A stretch of 64,000 nt of DNA, from positions 1 to 64,000 of the forward strand of contig NZ_BBIS01000018.1 of assembly GCF_000730605.1 (NCBI RefSeq), given 5' to 3'. This DNA comes from Pseudomonas monteilii NBRC 103158 = DSM 14164 (GTDB lineage Bacteria; Pseudomonadota; Gammaproteobacteria; Pseudomonadales; Pseudomonadaceae). The translations under genes were made by a program, and so were the position numbers. Below the pieces are notes generated by a model. That model was not told the origin of the DNA. It did not search any database and worked only from the letters and a program-made list of their open reading frames with translations. Numbering within the stretch: the first letter of the stretch is position 1; every line of letters starts with the position of its first letter. Below, piece by piece: positions 41,618-54,751 of the stretch.

Positions 41618-42901
41618 CTAGGCCGCCAAGCGCCCGCTGGCAATGGCCTCCGATGCCGCCAGCATCGCCCGCAGCAATACCGCACACCCTGCCGCCAGGT
41701 CACCCGGCGTGGCGTTCTCGATCTCGTTGTGGCTGATGCCGTTTTCGCACGGCACGAAAATCATCCCCGCCGGCCCTAGCTCGGCCAGGAAGATCGCGTC
41801 ATGCCCCGCACCGCTGACGATGTCCATATGCGGCAGGCCCAATGCCTTGGCCGACTCGCGCACCGCATCGACACAGCCCTTGTCGAAGTACAGCGCCGGG
41901 AAATCAGCCGTGGGGACCAGTTCATGGCTCAGGCCATGCTTGGCACAGGTGGCTTCGATCACCCCGCGCACCTCGGCAATCATCGCATTCAATTGCTCGC
42001 CCTCCAGGTGGCGGAAGTCCAGGGTCATGCGCACTTCACCCGGAATCACGTTACGCGACCCGGGGTATGCCTGCAGGCATCCTACGGTGCCGCAGGCATG
42101 GGGCTGATGGCCGAGGGCGGTGCGGTTGACCGCTTCCACTACCGCAGCGGCACCGACCAATGCATCCTTGCGCAGGTGCATGGGCGTCGGGCCGGCATGG
42201 GCCTCGACACCACGCAGTGTCAGATCGAACCACTTCTGGCCGAGGGCACCCAGCACCACGCCGATGGTCTTGGCCTGATCTTCGAGGATTGGCCCCTGCT
42301 CGATATGCGCTTCGAAATACGCCCCCACCGGGTGGCCCAGCACTGCACGAGGGCCCGCATAACCGATGGCATTCAAGGCCTCGCCAACGCTCACACCCTG
42401 GGCATCGCGCTTGGCCAGGGTTTCTTCCAGTGTGAATTTGCCGGCAAACACCCCCGAGCCCATCATGCACGGCGCAAAACGTGAGCCTTCTTCGTTGGTC
42501 CACACCACGACTTCCAGCGGTGCTTCGGTTTCCAACCCCAGGTCGTTGAGGGTGCGGATCACCTCCAGCCCGGCCATCACCCCGAAGCAGCCATCGAACT
42601 TGCCGCCCGTAGGCTGAGTGTCGATATGGCTGCCGGTCATCACCGGGGGCAGCTTGGGGTTACGCCCGGGGCGGCGGGCAAAGATGTTGCCGACGGCGTC
42701 GATGCTGACCGTGCAACCGGCGGCCTCGCACCACTGCACGAACAGGTCGCGGGCCTGGCGGTCGAGGTCGGTCAGGGCCAGGCGGCAAACGCCCCCTTTC
42801 GCGGTGGCGCCGAGGCGAGCCAGGTCCATCAGCGATTGCCACAGACGGGTGCTGTCGACATGGTGAGCGGTGGTCTTCAGGATGTCTTGAACTGGATTCA
42901 C
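41618..42901 (-). CDS. pydC: N-carbamoyl-beta-alanine amidohydrolase (beta-ureidopropionase), M20 family
   Basis: The 427-residue Zn-dependent amidase is the third enzyme of reductive pyrimidine breakdown: it splits N-carbamoyl-beta-alanine to beta-alanine, CO2 and ammonia. Metal-site blocks are GSHIDTQPTGGKFDGCFG, WTNEEGSRFAPCMMGSG, EAHIEQGPILE and SGAGHDAIFLA, with ISHNEIE near the end, as in HyuC/AmaB carbamoylases. Its neighbours (transporter, dihydropyrimidinase, PreT, PreA) fix the substrate better than the sequence does. It lies 50 bases downstream of the transporter gene. Enzymes of this type may act broadly on carbamoyl amino acids. Confidence 0.88.
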   Translation of the reverse strand: MNPVQDILKTTAHHVDSTRLWQSLMDLARLGATAKGGVCRLALTDLDRQARDLFVQWCEAAGCTVSIDAVGNIFARRPGRNPKLPPVMTGSHIDTQPTGGKFDGCFGVMAGLEVIRTLNDLGLETEAPLEVVVWTNEEGSRFAPCMMGSGVFAGKFTLEETLAKRDAQGVSVGEALNAIGYAGPRAVLGHPVGAYFEAHIEQGPILEDQAKTIGVVLGALGQKWFDLTLRGVEAHAGPTPMHLRKDALVGAAAVVEAVNRTALGHQPHACGTVGCLQAYPGSRNVIPGEVRMTLDFRHLEGEQLNAMIAEVRGVIEATCAKHGLSHELVPTADFPALYFDKGCVDAVRESAKALGLPHMDIVSGAGHDAIFLAELGPAGMIFVPCENGISHNEIENATPGDLAAGCAVLLRAMLAASEAIASGRLAA

Positions 42902-42951
42902 AGGTTTCTCCTTCAGGCTTTATTGTTTTCTGCTCTGGCCTCTTCGCGGTC

Positions 42952-44442
42952 TTACGGCAGGGGCTTGGCCACCCGCGCCGGATTGCGCGCCACCACGCCA
43001 GCGAAGACGTAGTACAGCCCCCCGCCCAGCAGCGAGCCGGTAAACCAGCCGTAGTCGTAGAACCAGCTGAAACTGCTGTTGCCAATGGCCATCACCGTAA
43101 GCGCCACCGGCAACGCAAAGGCAGCGAACCCGGCCCAGTTCCACGCGGGATACACGTCATCCCGGTACAGCCCGGGCAGGTCCAGCTGCTGCCGACGGAT
43201 CAGGAAGTAGTCCACCACCATGATCCCGGCAATCGGCCCGAGCAGGCTGGAATAGCCAAGCAACCAGTTGGAATACACGCTCTCCAGGCTCAGGTCGGAC
43301 ACGATCCAGCCCAGCTTTTTCAGCAGCTCATGCCCCATCAGCGCCAAACCGATGAAGCCGGTCAGCCATACCGCACGGCTGCGCCCGATCAGGCGAGGGG
43401 CAATGTTCTGGAAGTCGTTGGTCGGTGACACAATGTTGGCGGCGGTGTTGGTCGACAGCGTGGCAATCACGATCAGTGCCATGGCCAGGGCCACCCAGAA
43501 CGGGCTGTGGATTTTGCCGATCAGGCTGACCGGGTCGGACACCGTTTCGCCCACCAGCGATGCCGAGGCAGCGGTCAGCACCACACCCAGTGAAGCGAAC
43601 AGGAACATGGTCAGCGGCAGGCCGAAGATCTGCCCCAGAATCTGGTCTTTCTGGCTGCGGGCGTAGCGGCTGAAGTCGGGAATGTTCAGCGACAACGTGG
43701 CCCAGAAGCCGACCATGGCGGTAAGCCCGGCGCAGAAGTAACTGACCACGCTCGCCCCTTCCGGACGCTTGGGTGGCTGGGCCAGCAGTTCGGTCATCGA
43801 CATATGCGGCAACGCCCAGAACAGCAGCCCGACGCCCACCGCCACCAGCAGTGGTGCCGACAGTGTTTCCAGCCACTTGATCGACTCGGCGCCGCGCAGC
43901 ACCACCCACAGGTTCAGGCACCAGAAGATCATGAAGCCGATCACCTCGCCGGTGCCGCCCAGTGCTTTCCAGTCATCGAACACCGACCCGAGGAACAGGT
44001 GAATGGCCAGCCCGCCAAACATCGTCTGGATACCAAACCAGCCGCACGCGACCACCGCGCGGATCAGGCACGGGACGTTGGAGCCGAGGATGCCGAAGGA
44101 CGAGCGCAACAGCACCGGAAACGGGATGCCGTACTTGGTGCCGGGAAACGCGTTGAGGGTAAGCGGAATCAGCACGATCACGTTGGCCAGCAGGATAGCC
44201 AGCAACGCCTCGCCCACGCTGAGGCCGAAGTAAGCCGTGAGCACGCCGCCCAAAGTGTAGGTGGGTACGCAGATGGACATGCCTACCCACAGGGCAGTGA
44301 TGTGCCATTTGTTCCAGGTGCGCTGGTGCACTTTGGTGGGCGCGATGTCGTGGTTGTAACGCGGGCTGTCGAGGACATCACTGCCCTCGGACAGTTCGAA
44401 CAGGCCATCTTGCTCGACCACTTCCGATCTGCTCTGTTGCAT
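42952..44442 (-). CDS. NCS1 family nucleobase (pyrimidine/hydantoin) transporter
   Basis: The 496-residue protein has about 12 membrane segments and NCS1 features: NKWHITALWVGMSICVPTYT at the end of the cytoplasmic tail, FGILGSNVPCLIRAVVACGW, and SLNIPDFSRYARSQKDQI with the conserved Asn/Asp around TM6-7. By context it imports uracil, thymine or dihydropyrimidines for the pathway encoded around it. First gene of the minus-strand arm, divergent from the dihydropyrimidinase gene. Confidence 0.9.
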   Translation of the reverse strand: MQQSRSEVVEQDGLFELSEGSDVLDSPRYNHDIAPTKVHQRTWNKWHITALWVGMSICVPTYTLGGVLTAYFGLSVGEALLAILLANVIVLIPLTLNAFPGTKYGIPFPVLLRSSFGILGSNVPCLIRAVVACGWFGIQTMFGGLAIHLFLGSVFDDWKALGGTGEVIGFMIFWCLNLWVVLRGAESIKWLETLSAPLLVAVGVGLLFWALPHMSMTELLAQPPKRPEGASVVSYFCAGLTAMVGFWATLSLNIPDFSRYARSQKDQILGQIFGLPLTMFLFASLGVVLTAASASLVGETVSDPVSLIGKIHSPFWVALAMALIVIATLSTNTAANIVSPTNDFQNIAPRLIGRSRAVWLTGFIGLALMGHELLKKLGWIVSDLSLESVYSNWLLGYSSLLGPIAGIMVVDYFLIRRQQLDLPGLYRDDVYPAWNWAGFAAFALPVALTVMAIGNSSFSWFYDYGWFTGSLLGGGLYYVFAGVVARNPARVAKPLP

Positions 44443-46226
<1,784 letters not shown>

Positions 46227-46288
46227 GGCCCTTGGGGCTGCGAAGCGGCCCCTGTCGCCTGCCCCATAAAAATAGAGAGGCTACAACC

Positions 46289-47656
46289 GTGATCGACGCC
46301 CTGAAACACTTGCCGCGCCCAAGGGCCGGTGCCGACCAGTTGGCCGAGCGCTTCAGCGACCTGGCCCCACCCCTCACCGCTCGCCAGGCCGCCGTCGAAA
46401 GCGCACGCTGCCTGTACTGTTACGACGCGCCCTGCGTCAACGCGTGCCCAAGCGACATCGACATCCCCTCGTTCATCCACCGCATCAGTGACGAAAACCT
46501 GCAAGGCGCCGCCGAGCGCATCCTCTCCGCCAACATCCTCGGCGGCAGCTGCGCCCGTGTATGCCCCACCGAAATCCTCTGCCAGCAAGCCTGCGTGCGC
46601 AACAACGCGCAGGAGTGTGCGCCGGTACTGATCGGCCAGCTTCAGCGCTACGCCCTGGACAACGCCCACTTCACCAAACACCCGTTCAAGCGTTCCCCGG
46701 CTACCGGCAAGCGCATCGCCGTGGTCGGTGCCGGGCCTGCCGGGCTGTCCTGTGCCCATCGCCTGGCCATGCACGGGCATGACGTGGTGGTGTTCGAGGC
46801 CTGTGACAAGGCTGGCGGCCTCAACGAGTACGGCATCGCCCGCTACAAACTGGTCGACGACTATGCGCAACGTGAAGTGGAATTCCTGCTGGGCATCGGT
46901 GGCATCGAAATTCGCCATGGCCAGCGCCTGGGCGGCAACCTCAGCCTGGGCGAGCTGCGCGACCAATACGATGCGGTGTTCCTCGGCCTCGGCCTGAATG
47001 CGGTGCGCCAGCTGGGCCTGCCCGATGAAGAGGCCCCCGGCTCACTCGCCGCCACTGCGTACATCCGCGAGCTGCGCCAGGCCGATGACCTGAGCCAACT
47101 GCCCTTGGCCGACCGCTGCCTGGTGATCGGTGCCGGCAACACCGCCATCGACATGGCTGTGCAGATGAGCCGCCTGGGCGCCCGCGACGTCAACCTCGTG
47201 TACCGCCGTGGCAATGCCGACATGGGCGCCACCGGCCACGAGCAAGACATTGCCAAGGCCAACCAGGTGCGCCTGCACACCTGGGCCCGCCCCGATGCCG
47301 TACTGCTGGATGACGCTGGCAAGGTGCGCGGCATGCGCTTCGCCCGTACCGAGCTGGCCGACGGCCGCCTGCGCGACACTGGCGAAACCTTCGAGCTGGC
47401 CGCCGATGCCATCTTCAAGGCCATCGGCCAACGCTTCGACGATGCCAGCCTCGGCGACCCGGTGGCTGCACAGCTGGTCCGCGAGGGTGAGCGCATCCGT
47501 GTCGACGAAACCCTGCAAACCAGCCTGCCGGGCGTGTATGCCGGCGGTGACTGCACCGCCCTGGGCCAGGACCTTACCGTCCAGGCCGTACAGCACGGCA
47601 AGCTGGCCGCCGAAGCCATCCATGCCCGACTCATGCTCAACGTGGAGGCAGCGTAA
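46289..47656 (+). CDS. preT: NAD-dependent dihydropyrimidine dehydrogenase subunit PreT
   Basis: PreT is the flavin/FeS subunit that passes electrons between NAD(H) and PreA for reduction of uracil and thymine. The 455-residue protein has N-terminal Fe-S cysteines in RCLYCYDAPCVNACPSDID and CARVCPTEILCQQACVRN. It also has the FAD loop VVGAGPAGLSCAHRLA, the NAD(P) loop VIGAGNTAIDMAVQMS and a final GVYAGGDC. It starts with GTG at 46289, 7 bases after GAGAGG; the frame is open further up but only into spacer. preA follows without any gap. Confidence 0.93.
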   Translation: MIDALKHLPRPRAGADQLAERFSDLAPPLTARQAAVESARCLYCYDAPCVNACPSDIDIPSFIHRISDENLQGAAERILSANILGGSCARVCPTEILCQQACVRNNAQECAPVLIGQLQRYALDNAHFTKHPFKRSPATGKRIAVVGAGPAGLSCAHRLAMHGHDVVVFEACDKAGGLNEYGIARYKLVDDYAQREVEFLLGIGGIEIRHGQRLGGNLSLGELRDQYDAVFLGLGLNAVRQLGLPDEEAPGSLAATAYIRELRQADDLSQLPLADRCLVIGAGNTAIDMAVQMSRLGARDVNLVYRRGNADMGATGHEQDIAKANQVRLHTWARPDAVLLDDAGKVRGMRFARTELADGRLRDTGETFELAADAIFKAIGQRFDDASLGDPVAAQLVREGERIRVDETLQTSLPGVYAGGDCTALGQDLTVQAVQHGKLAAEAIHARLMLNVEAA

Positions 47657-48931
47657 ATGGCCGACTTGTCTATTGTGTTTGCCGGCATCAAGGCACCGAA
47701 CCCGTTCTGGCTGGCTTCCGCGCCGCCCACCGACAAAGCCTACAACGTGGTCCGCGCCTTCGAGGCCGGCTGGGGCGGCGTGGTGTGGAAAACCCTGGGC
47801 GAGGACCCGGCGGCGGTCAACGTGTCGTCGCGTTACTCAGCACACTACGGCGCCAACCGCCAGGTGCAGGGCATCAACAACATCGAGTTGATCACCGACC
47901 GTTCGCTGGACATCAACCTGCGCGAAATCACCCAGGTGAAGAAGGACTGGCCCGATCGCGCATTGATCGTGTCACTGATGGTGCCGTGCGTGGAGGAATC
48001 GTGGAAGTTCATCCTGCCACTGGTGGAGGCCACCGGGGCCGACGGCATCGAGCTGAACTTCGGTTGCCCGCACGGCATGCCTGAACGGGGTATGGGCGCG
48101 GCGGTCGGCCAGGTGCCGGAGTACGTGGAAATGGTCACCCGCTGGTGCAAGACGCACTGCTCGCTGCCGGTGATCGTGAAGCTTACGCCGAACATCACCG
48201 ACATCCGCCAATCGGCCCGTGCCGCGCACCGGGGCGGGGCCGATGCGGTGTCGCTGATCAACACCATCAACTCCATCACCAGTGTCGACCTGGACCGCAT
48301 GGTCGCCCACCCCATTGTGGGGGACCAGAGCACCCACGGCGGTTACTGCGGCTCGGCGGTCAAGCCGATTGCGCTGAACATGGTGGCGGAAATCGCCCGC
48401 GACCCGGAAACACGCGGTTTGCCAATTTGCGGCATTGGCGGCATTGGCAACTGGCGTGATGCGGCGGAGTTCATGGCCCTGGGCAGCGGCGCCGTGCAGG
48501 TGTGCACGGCGGCGATGCTGCATGGGTTCCGCATTGTCGAGGACATGAAGGACGGCCTGGCCCGCTGGATGGACCAGCATGGGCACGCCAACATCGAAGC
48601 ATTTCGCGGGCAAGCGGTGGGGCATACCACCGACTGGAAGTACCTGGACATCAACTATAAATCGGTTGCCCATATCGACCAGGAAGCGTGCATTGGCTGT
48701 GGGCGTTGCCACATAGCCTGTGAGGATACGTCTCACCAGGCCATTGCCAGCACGCTGAAGGCTGACGGCACGCATGCCTACAGTGTGATCGAGGAGGAAT
48801 GCGTGGGCTGCAACCTGTGCCAGATCACTTGCCCGGTGGAAAGCTGCATCGAGATGCAGGCGCAGGATACGGGCAAGCCGTACATGAACTGGACGCAGGA
48901 TCCGCGTAATCCCTATCGCGAGGCCAGCTGA
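47657..48931 (+). CDS. preA: NAD-dependent dihydropyrimidine dehydrogenase subunit PreA
   Basis: PreA reduces the pyrimidine ring; its FMN barrel resembles dihydroorotate dehydrogenase. The 424-residue protein has LSIVFAGIKAPNPFWLASAP at the start, the substrate loop LNFGCPHGMPERGMGAAVGQ in the middle, and the catalytic Cys in the GYCGSAVKP region or its neighbour. Two C-terminal 4Fe-4S motifs follow: CIGCGRCHIACEDTSH and CVGCNLCQITCPVESC. It begins right after the preT stop and closes the plus-strand arm of the pyrimidine cluster. Confidence 0.94.
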   Translation: MADLSIVFAGIKAPNPFWLASAPPTDKAYNVVRAFEAGWGGVVWKTLGEDPAAVNVSSRYSAHYGANRQVQGINNIELITDRSLDINLREITQVKKDWPDRALIVSLMVPCVEESWKFILPLVEATGADGIELNFGCPHGMPERGMGAAVGQVPEYVEMVTRWCKTHCSLPVIVKLTPNITDIRQSARAAHRGGADAVSLINTINSITSVDLDRMVAHPIVGDQSTHGGYCGSAVKPIALNMVAEIARDPETRGLPICGIGGIGNWRDAAEFMALGSGAVQVCTAAMLHGFRIVEDMKDGLARWMDQHGHANIEAFRGQAVGHTTDWKYLDINYKSVAHIDQEACIGCGRCHIACEDTSHQAIASTLKADGTHAYSVIEEECVGCNLCQITCPVESCIEMQAQDTGKPYMNWTQDPRNPYREAS

Positions 48932-48936
48932 GCAAT

Positions 48937-48963
48937 TGGGGCCGCACAGCGGCCCCATTTTCC
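48937..48963. terminator. Hairpin between preA and the TetR gene
   Basis: GGGGCCG CACAG CGGCCCC followed by ATTTT ends preA transcription; the opposite strand lacks a T run, so its use by the convergent TetR gene is less sure. Confidence 0.75.
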
Positions 48964-48966
48964 GGT

Positions 48967-49587
48967 TCAGGGCTCTAGCCCAATCCCCCGCAAGATCACG
49001 CTGGTCACCGTCTGCACCGCACTCTCGAACGCCATGTCCGAGAGCATCTCCCCGCCATTGAGCAATTCAACCTGGTAACCAAAGTCGGCGTAATGCTGAG
49101 TCGAAGCCCAGATCATGTACAGCAATGCCGACGGCTCCACCGGCAGAATGCGCCCCTCCTCTACCCAGCGGCGGATCTTGTTCTCTTTCAACTTGGCCCA
49201 GGGCACCAGGCTTTCATCCAGGTTCACCCCCAGCACCGGCGCCCCGTGCAGCATTTCTTCGGCCCAGATCTTCGAACCCAGCGGCCGCGAACGCGAATGC
49301 CCCATCTTCGCGCGGATGTAACTGGTCAACACCACGCGTGGGTCGTCGAAGTTCTCGAAGCACAGCGCGTCCTGCTTCCACACGTCCAGCAAGTCTTGCA
49401 GTACGGCGCGGAACAGGTCGTCCTTGGTGCTGAAGTAATAGTGCAGGTTGGAGCGCGGCAACTCGGCCTGTTCGGCAATATCGCCCATGGACGTGGCGCC
49501 ATAGCCTTTTTCGGCGAACACCTTTTCCGCCGCCTGCAGAATCTTCTCGATATTGCGCCGGCGGATTTCGATCTTGTGGTTGGCCAT
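48967..49587 (-). CDS. rutR: TetR-family regulator, RutR-like
   Basis: The 206-residue protein has an N-terminal TetR helix-turn-helix (GATSMGDIAEQAELPRSN then LHYYFSTKDDLF) and a C-terminal ligand domain like RutR, the uracil/thymine sensor (LGSKIWAEEMLHGAPVL, WASTQHYADFGYQ). The last two blocks are typical for RutR, and the location next to pyrimidine breakdown genes agrees. It probably controls the divergent promoters at 44443-44786. I start at ATG 49587 (MANHKIEIRRRN); its A is the last base of the VOC gene's stop codon (TGATG), so translation should be coupled. Confidence 0.85.
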   Translation of the reverse strand: MANHKIEIRRRNIEKILQAAEKVFAEKGYGATSMGDIAEQAELPRSNLHYYFSTKDDLFRAVLQDLLDVWKQDALCFENFDDPRVVLTSYIRAKMGHSRSRPLGSKIWAEEMLHGAPVLGVNLDESLVPWAKLKENKIRRWVEEGRILPVEPSALLYMIWASTQHYADFGYQVELLNGGEMLSDMAFESAVQTVTSVILRGIGLEP

Positions 49588-49943
49588 CAGCCCTGAGCCG
49601 TCCACACCGCCAGTTCATAACCGTCCGGGTCGATGAAGTGAAAGCGTCGCCCGCCGGGGAAGGCAAAAGTTGCCCGGCTGATTTTCGCCCCCGCCGCCTC
49701 GACCCGCTGCTGCGTGGCCTCCAGGTCGTCAGCGTACAAAATGACCAGCGGACCACCCGGGCGTACCGGCTCGCCGGTGGTAAAGCCCCCGGTAAGGCGA
49801 CCATCGCTGAACTCGGTGTAGGTGGGCCCGTAATCGGTGAACGCCCAGCCGAACACGCTGCCGTAGAAGGCCTTGCTCCGTGCGATGTCGCTGACATTGA
49901 ACTCGATGTTGTCGATCTGTCGATCAGTACCGCGAATGCCCAT
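49587..49943 (-). CDS. VOC (glyoxalase/bleomycin resistance) family protein
   Basis: The 118-residue protein consists of one vicinal-oxygen-chelate domain with two beta-alpha-beta3 units: IDNIEFNVSDIARSKAFYG then VFGWAFTDYGPTYTEF in the first, and VILYADDLEATQQRVEAAGA then FHFIDPDGYELAVW in the second, with the usual late Glu. Substrate unknown. It is upstream of and overlaps the RutR-like gene by one base, so it shares the transcript of the regulator, an arrangement that hints at a link to pyrimidine metabolism but does not prove one. Confidence 0.85.
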   Translation of the reverse strand: MGIRGTDRQIDNIEFNVSDIARSKAFYGSVFGWAFTDYGPTYTEFSDGRLTGGFTTGEPVRPGGPLVILYADDLEATQQRVEAAGAKISRATFAFPGGRRFHFIDPDGYELAVWTAQG

Positions 49944-50023
49944 GGGTGCTCCGTGCCTAAGGGGTTTGGCCTAGTCTACTCCGCTTGCTCCAACGTGGTG
50001 CAATCCCTTGGTGCACGTCGCAC

Positions 50024-51820
50024 CTATCTGCAACTCGCCCGATCACGCACCGGGCACTGTGCCCGATGCAGGTTCAGTGCGGTGTTGATGATGCCGATAT
50101 GGCTGAACGCCTGGGGAAAATTGCCGAGCATGCGCTGACCTGCCGGGTCGTACTGTTCGGCCAGCAGGCCAAGGTCGTTGCACAGGCCGGTCAGGCGTTC
50201 ATACAGCGCCTGCGCCTCTGCCTGGCGCCCGAGTAATACATACACGTCAGCCAGCCAGAACGAGCACACCAGGAAAGTACCCTCCCCGGGCGTCAGGCCA
50301 TCACTGCAACTGTCGCTGTCGTAACGCAACAGCAGGCCGTTCTTCAGCAAGCGCTGTTCGATCTGTTCAAGCGTGCGTAAAAAGCGTGGATCATCTGCCG
50401 GCAGAAATCCGGTCAGGGCGACCTGCAACAGGCTGGCGTCCATTTCTGAAGAACCGTAGGCCTGGACGAAATAAAGACCGCTGGCATCAAGGCCGCGCTC
50501 ACAGACTTCACGGTGAATCTCATCGGCCACCTGGCGATAATGCCGCCCACGCTCGCGGCCTTCCTCCGTGGTGTCGGCCAGCCCCGCAGCACGGTCGAAG
50601 GCGACCCACGCCATCACTTTGGAGTGCACGAACTGCTGCCGGCCACCGCGTACTTCCCAGATGCCTTCGTCCGGCTCGCGCCAGATGCGCTCGACGTAAG
50701 GCAGGATCAGGCGGGAAATGGCAGCGCTGCGCGGGTGGCGCGGCAAACCGCCCTTGATCGCCTGGGTCATGGCATCGGCCAGTTCGCCGTAGATGTCCAG
50801 CTGCATCTGCTGCGAAGCGGCGTTGCCCACCCGCACGGGTTGCGAATGCTCGTAACCGGCCAGCCACGGCAACGTGTATTCCTGCAAGTCGCGCTCGCCA
50901 GCCAGGCCGTACATGATCTGCATCTGTTCAGGGTTGCCAGCCACCGAACGCAGCAGCCATTCCCGCCAGGCCTGGGCTTCATCGAAATAGCCCAGGTTCA
51001 TGAACGCCAGCAGGGTCATGGTGGCGTCGCGCAGCCAGCAGAAGCGGTAGTCCCAGTTACGCTCCCCACCCAGGCGCTCGGGCAGCGAGGTGGTAACGGC
51101 GGCGACGATGCCGCCGGTAGGCGCGTAGGTCATTGCCTTGAGGGTAAGCAACGAACGGCGCACCAAGGCCGTGTAGGGGCCTACCTGCGGGCAACGGGCG
51201 GCGAAGGCCTGCCATTGATCGATGGTGTGGGCCAGGGCCTGGTCACTGTCGCGGTCGGATTGCACTGGCAGGTGCGAGGGCTGATGGCGCAGGCTGAAGA
51301 TATGCCGCTTACCTGTAACAACGCGAAAACGGGCGACGGTATGGTGGTCGCGGGCATGCGGCGGCACGGTGCTGCACAGGATCAGCCGGTCAGGGCCGGC
51401 GACGGCGCTGAGGGTGAGTGGGTCGAGCCGTTCCACCCAGGGCACGCTGCGCCCGTAGTCGAAGCGCATGACCAGGTCCATTTCGAAGTTGGTTTCACCA
51501 GAGATGCCCTCGACGATTCGCACCACCGAATTGACCTCGCCCAAAGGCATGAAGTCGAGCACGCGGGCACTGCCATTGGCGGTGACCCAGGTGGTTTCCA
51601 GCACCAGGGTATCGTCCAGATAACGCCGGCTACTGTGCTCGACCGGGTCGCTGGGGGCCAGGCGCCAGCGGCCGTTTTCTTCGTTGCCCAGCAGTGCGGC
51701 GAATACGGCTGGGGCGTCGAAGCGTGGCAAGCACAGCCAGTCGAGCGAGCCATCACGGCTGACCAGGGCAGCGCTGCGGCAGTTGCCCAGCAGCGCGTAG
51801 TCTTCGATGTGGGTGGGCAT
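50024..51820 (-). CDS. Glycoside hydrolase family 15 protein (glucoamylase/trehalase-like)
   Basis: The 598-residue protein has the GH15 pattern: an N-terminal beta-sandwich (IEDYALLGNCRSAALVSRDG, then LDWLCLPRFDAPAVF) and an (alpha/alpha)6 barrel with the catalytic-region block ERNWDYRFCWLRDATMTL. IWEVRGGRQQFVHSKVMAWV carries the first catalytic Glu region, and LVCSFWLADVYVLLGR lies near the end. Homologs hydrolyse trehalose or maltodextrins, and no signal peptide is seen, so it should be cytoplasmic. It lies 80 bases downstream of zwf, separated by a REP palindrome. Trehalose from the treY-treZ genes nearby is a plausible substrate, by inference. Confidence 0.88.
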   Translation of the reverse strand: MPTHIEDYALLGNCRSAALVSRDGSLDWLCLPRFDAPAVFAALLGNEENGRWRLAPSDPVEHSSRRYLDDTLVLETTWVTANGSARVLDFMPLGEVNSVVRIVEGISGETNFEMDLVMRFDYGRSVPWVERLDPLTLSAVAGPDRLILCSTVPPHARDHHTVARFRVVTGKRHIFSLRHQPSHLPVQSDRDSDQALAHTIDQWQAFAARCPQVGPYTALVRRSLLTLKAMTYAPTGGIVAAVTTSLPERLGGERNWDYRFCWLRDATMTLLAFMNLGYFDEAQAWREWLLRSVAGNPEQMQIMYGLAGERDLQEYTLPWLAGYEHSQPVRVGNAASQQMQLDIYGELADAMTQAIKGGLPRHPRSAAISRLILPYVERIWREPDEGIWEVRGGRQQFVHSKVMAWVAFDRAAGLADTTEEGRERGRHYRQVADEIHREVCERGLDASGLYFVQAYGSSEMDASLLQVALTGFLPADDPRFLRTLEQIEQRLLKNGLLLRYDSDSCSDGLTPGEGTFLVCSFWLADVYVLLGRQAEAQALYERLTGLCNDLGLLAEQYDPAGQRMLGNFPQAFSHIGIINTALNLHRAQCPVRDRASCR

Positions 51821-51840
51821 TCAACCTCCTTGATGTGGTT

Positions 51841-51890
51841 GCCTGTGCTGGCCCTTTCGCGGGCTCGCCCGCGAAAGGGCCAGCACAGGC
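51841..51890. repeat. 50-base near-perfect REP palindrome between GH15 and zwf genes
   Basis: Two 24-base arms (beginning GCCTGTGCTGGCCCTTTCGC) pair perfectly around the central TC. It belongs to the same family as the hairpin at 35531 and contains the GCGGGC-GCCCGC core of P. putida REP units. In mRNA it would form a very stable stem between two same-strand genes and may protect the zwf-gnd message. Confidence 0.85.
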
Positions 51891-51902
51891 ATAACAAGAA
51901 CC

Positions 51903-54379
<2,477 letters not shown>

Positions 54380-54583
54380 GAGCCGATGCTCCCCTTACGA
54401 AATGGTTGACGACACAGTCCAGCTTTCCAGATTAGTCCAGCGTACCGCATGAGGGTTCAGCGACGAACGGCGAGACCACGATAAACAAAAAAGTTCCCAA
54501 GCCCTGCAAAAGAATTCAGAATGCGCCCCGCGTGAAGCGTCTACGCTTTGACTTGTCACCAGCCAAAACCGCGAGGTGTGCTC

Positions 54584-54751
54584 ATGGGTACCTTGATGCC
54601 TGCAACCCCAACCCAGACACTCTATGTCTCCGTGCGCCGTGATGAGCTGCGTAAACTGAAAGACGAACGTGACCAACTGCGCCAGCAGGTCGCCCAACTG
54701 AACCTGCTGCTGGCGCAAGCGCTTACCGACGGCAAGGCCGTCAGCCTCTGA
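54584..54751 (+). CDS. Small coiled-coil protein, unknown function (55 aa)
   Basis: The frame starting at ATG 54584 follows GCGAGG eight bases away and encodes 55 residues. After a short polar start the rest is a predicted amphipathic helix (RRDELRKLKDERDQLRQQVA, then LNLLLAQALTDG), with Leu/Val at heptad spacing, so it likely forms a dimeric or trimeric coiled coil. No signal peptide or known domain. It is divergent from gnd and in line with the glgA operon 560 bases downstream. An upstream in-frame ATG (54548) lacks a ribosome site. Small conserved proteins of this sort are common in Pseudomonas; I do not know its role. Confidence 0.6.
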   Translation: MGTLMPATPTQTLYVSVRRDELRKLKDERDQLRQQVAQLNLLLAQALTDGKAVSL

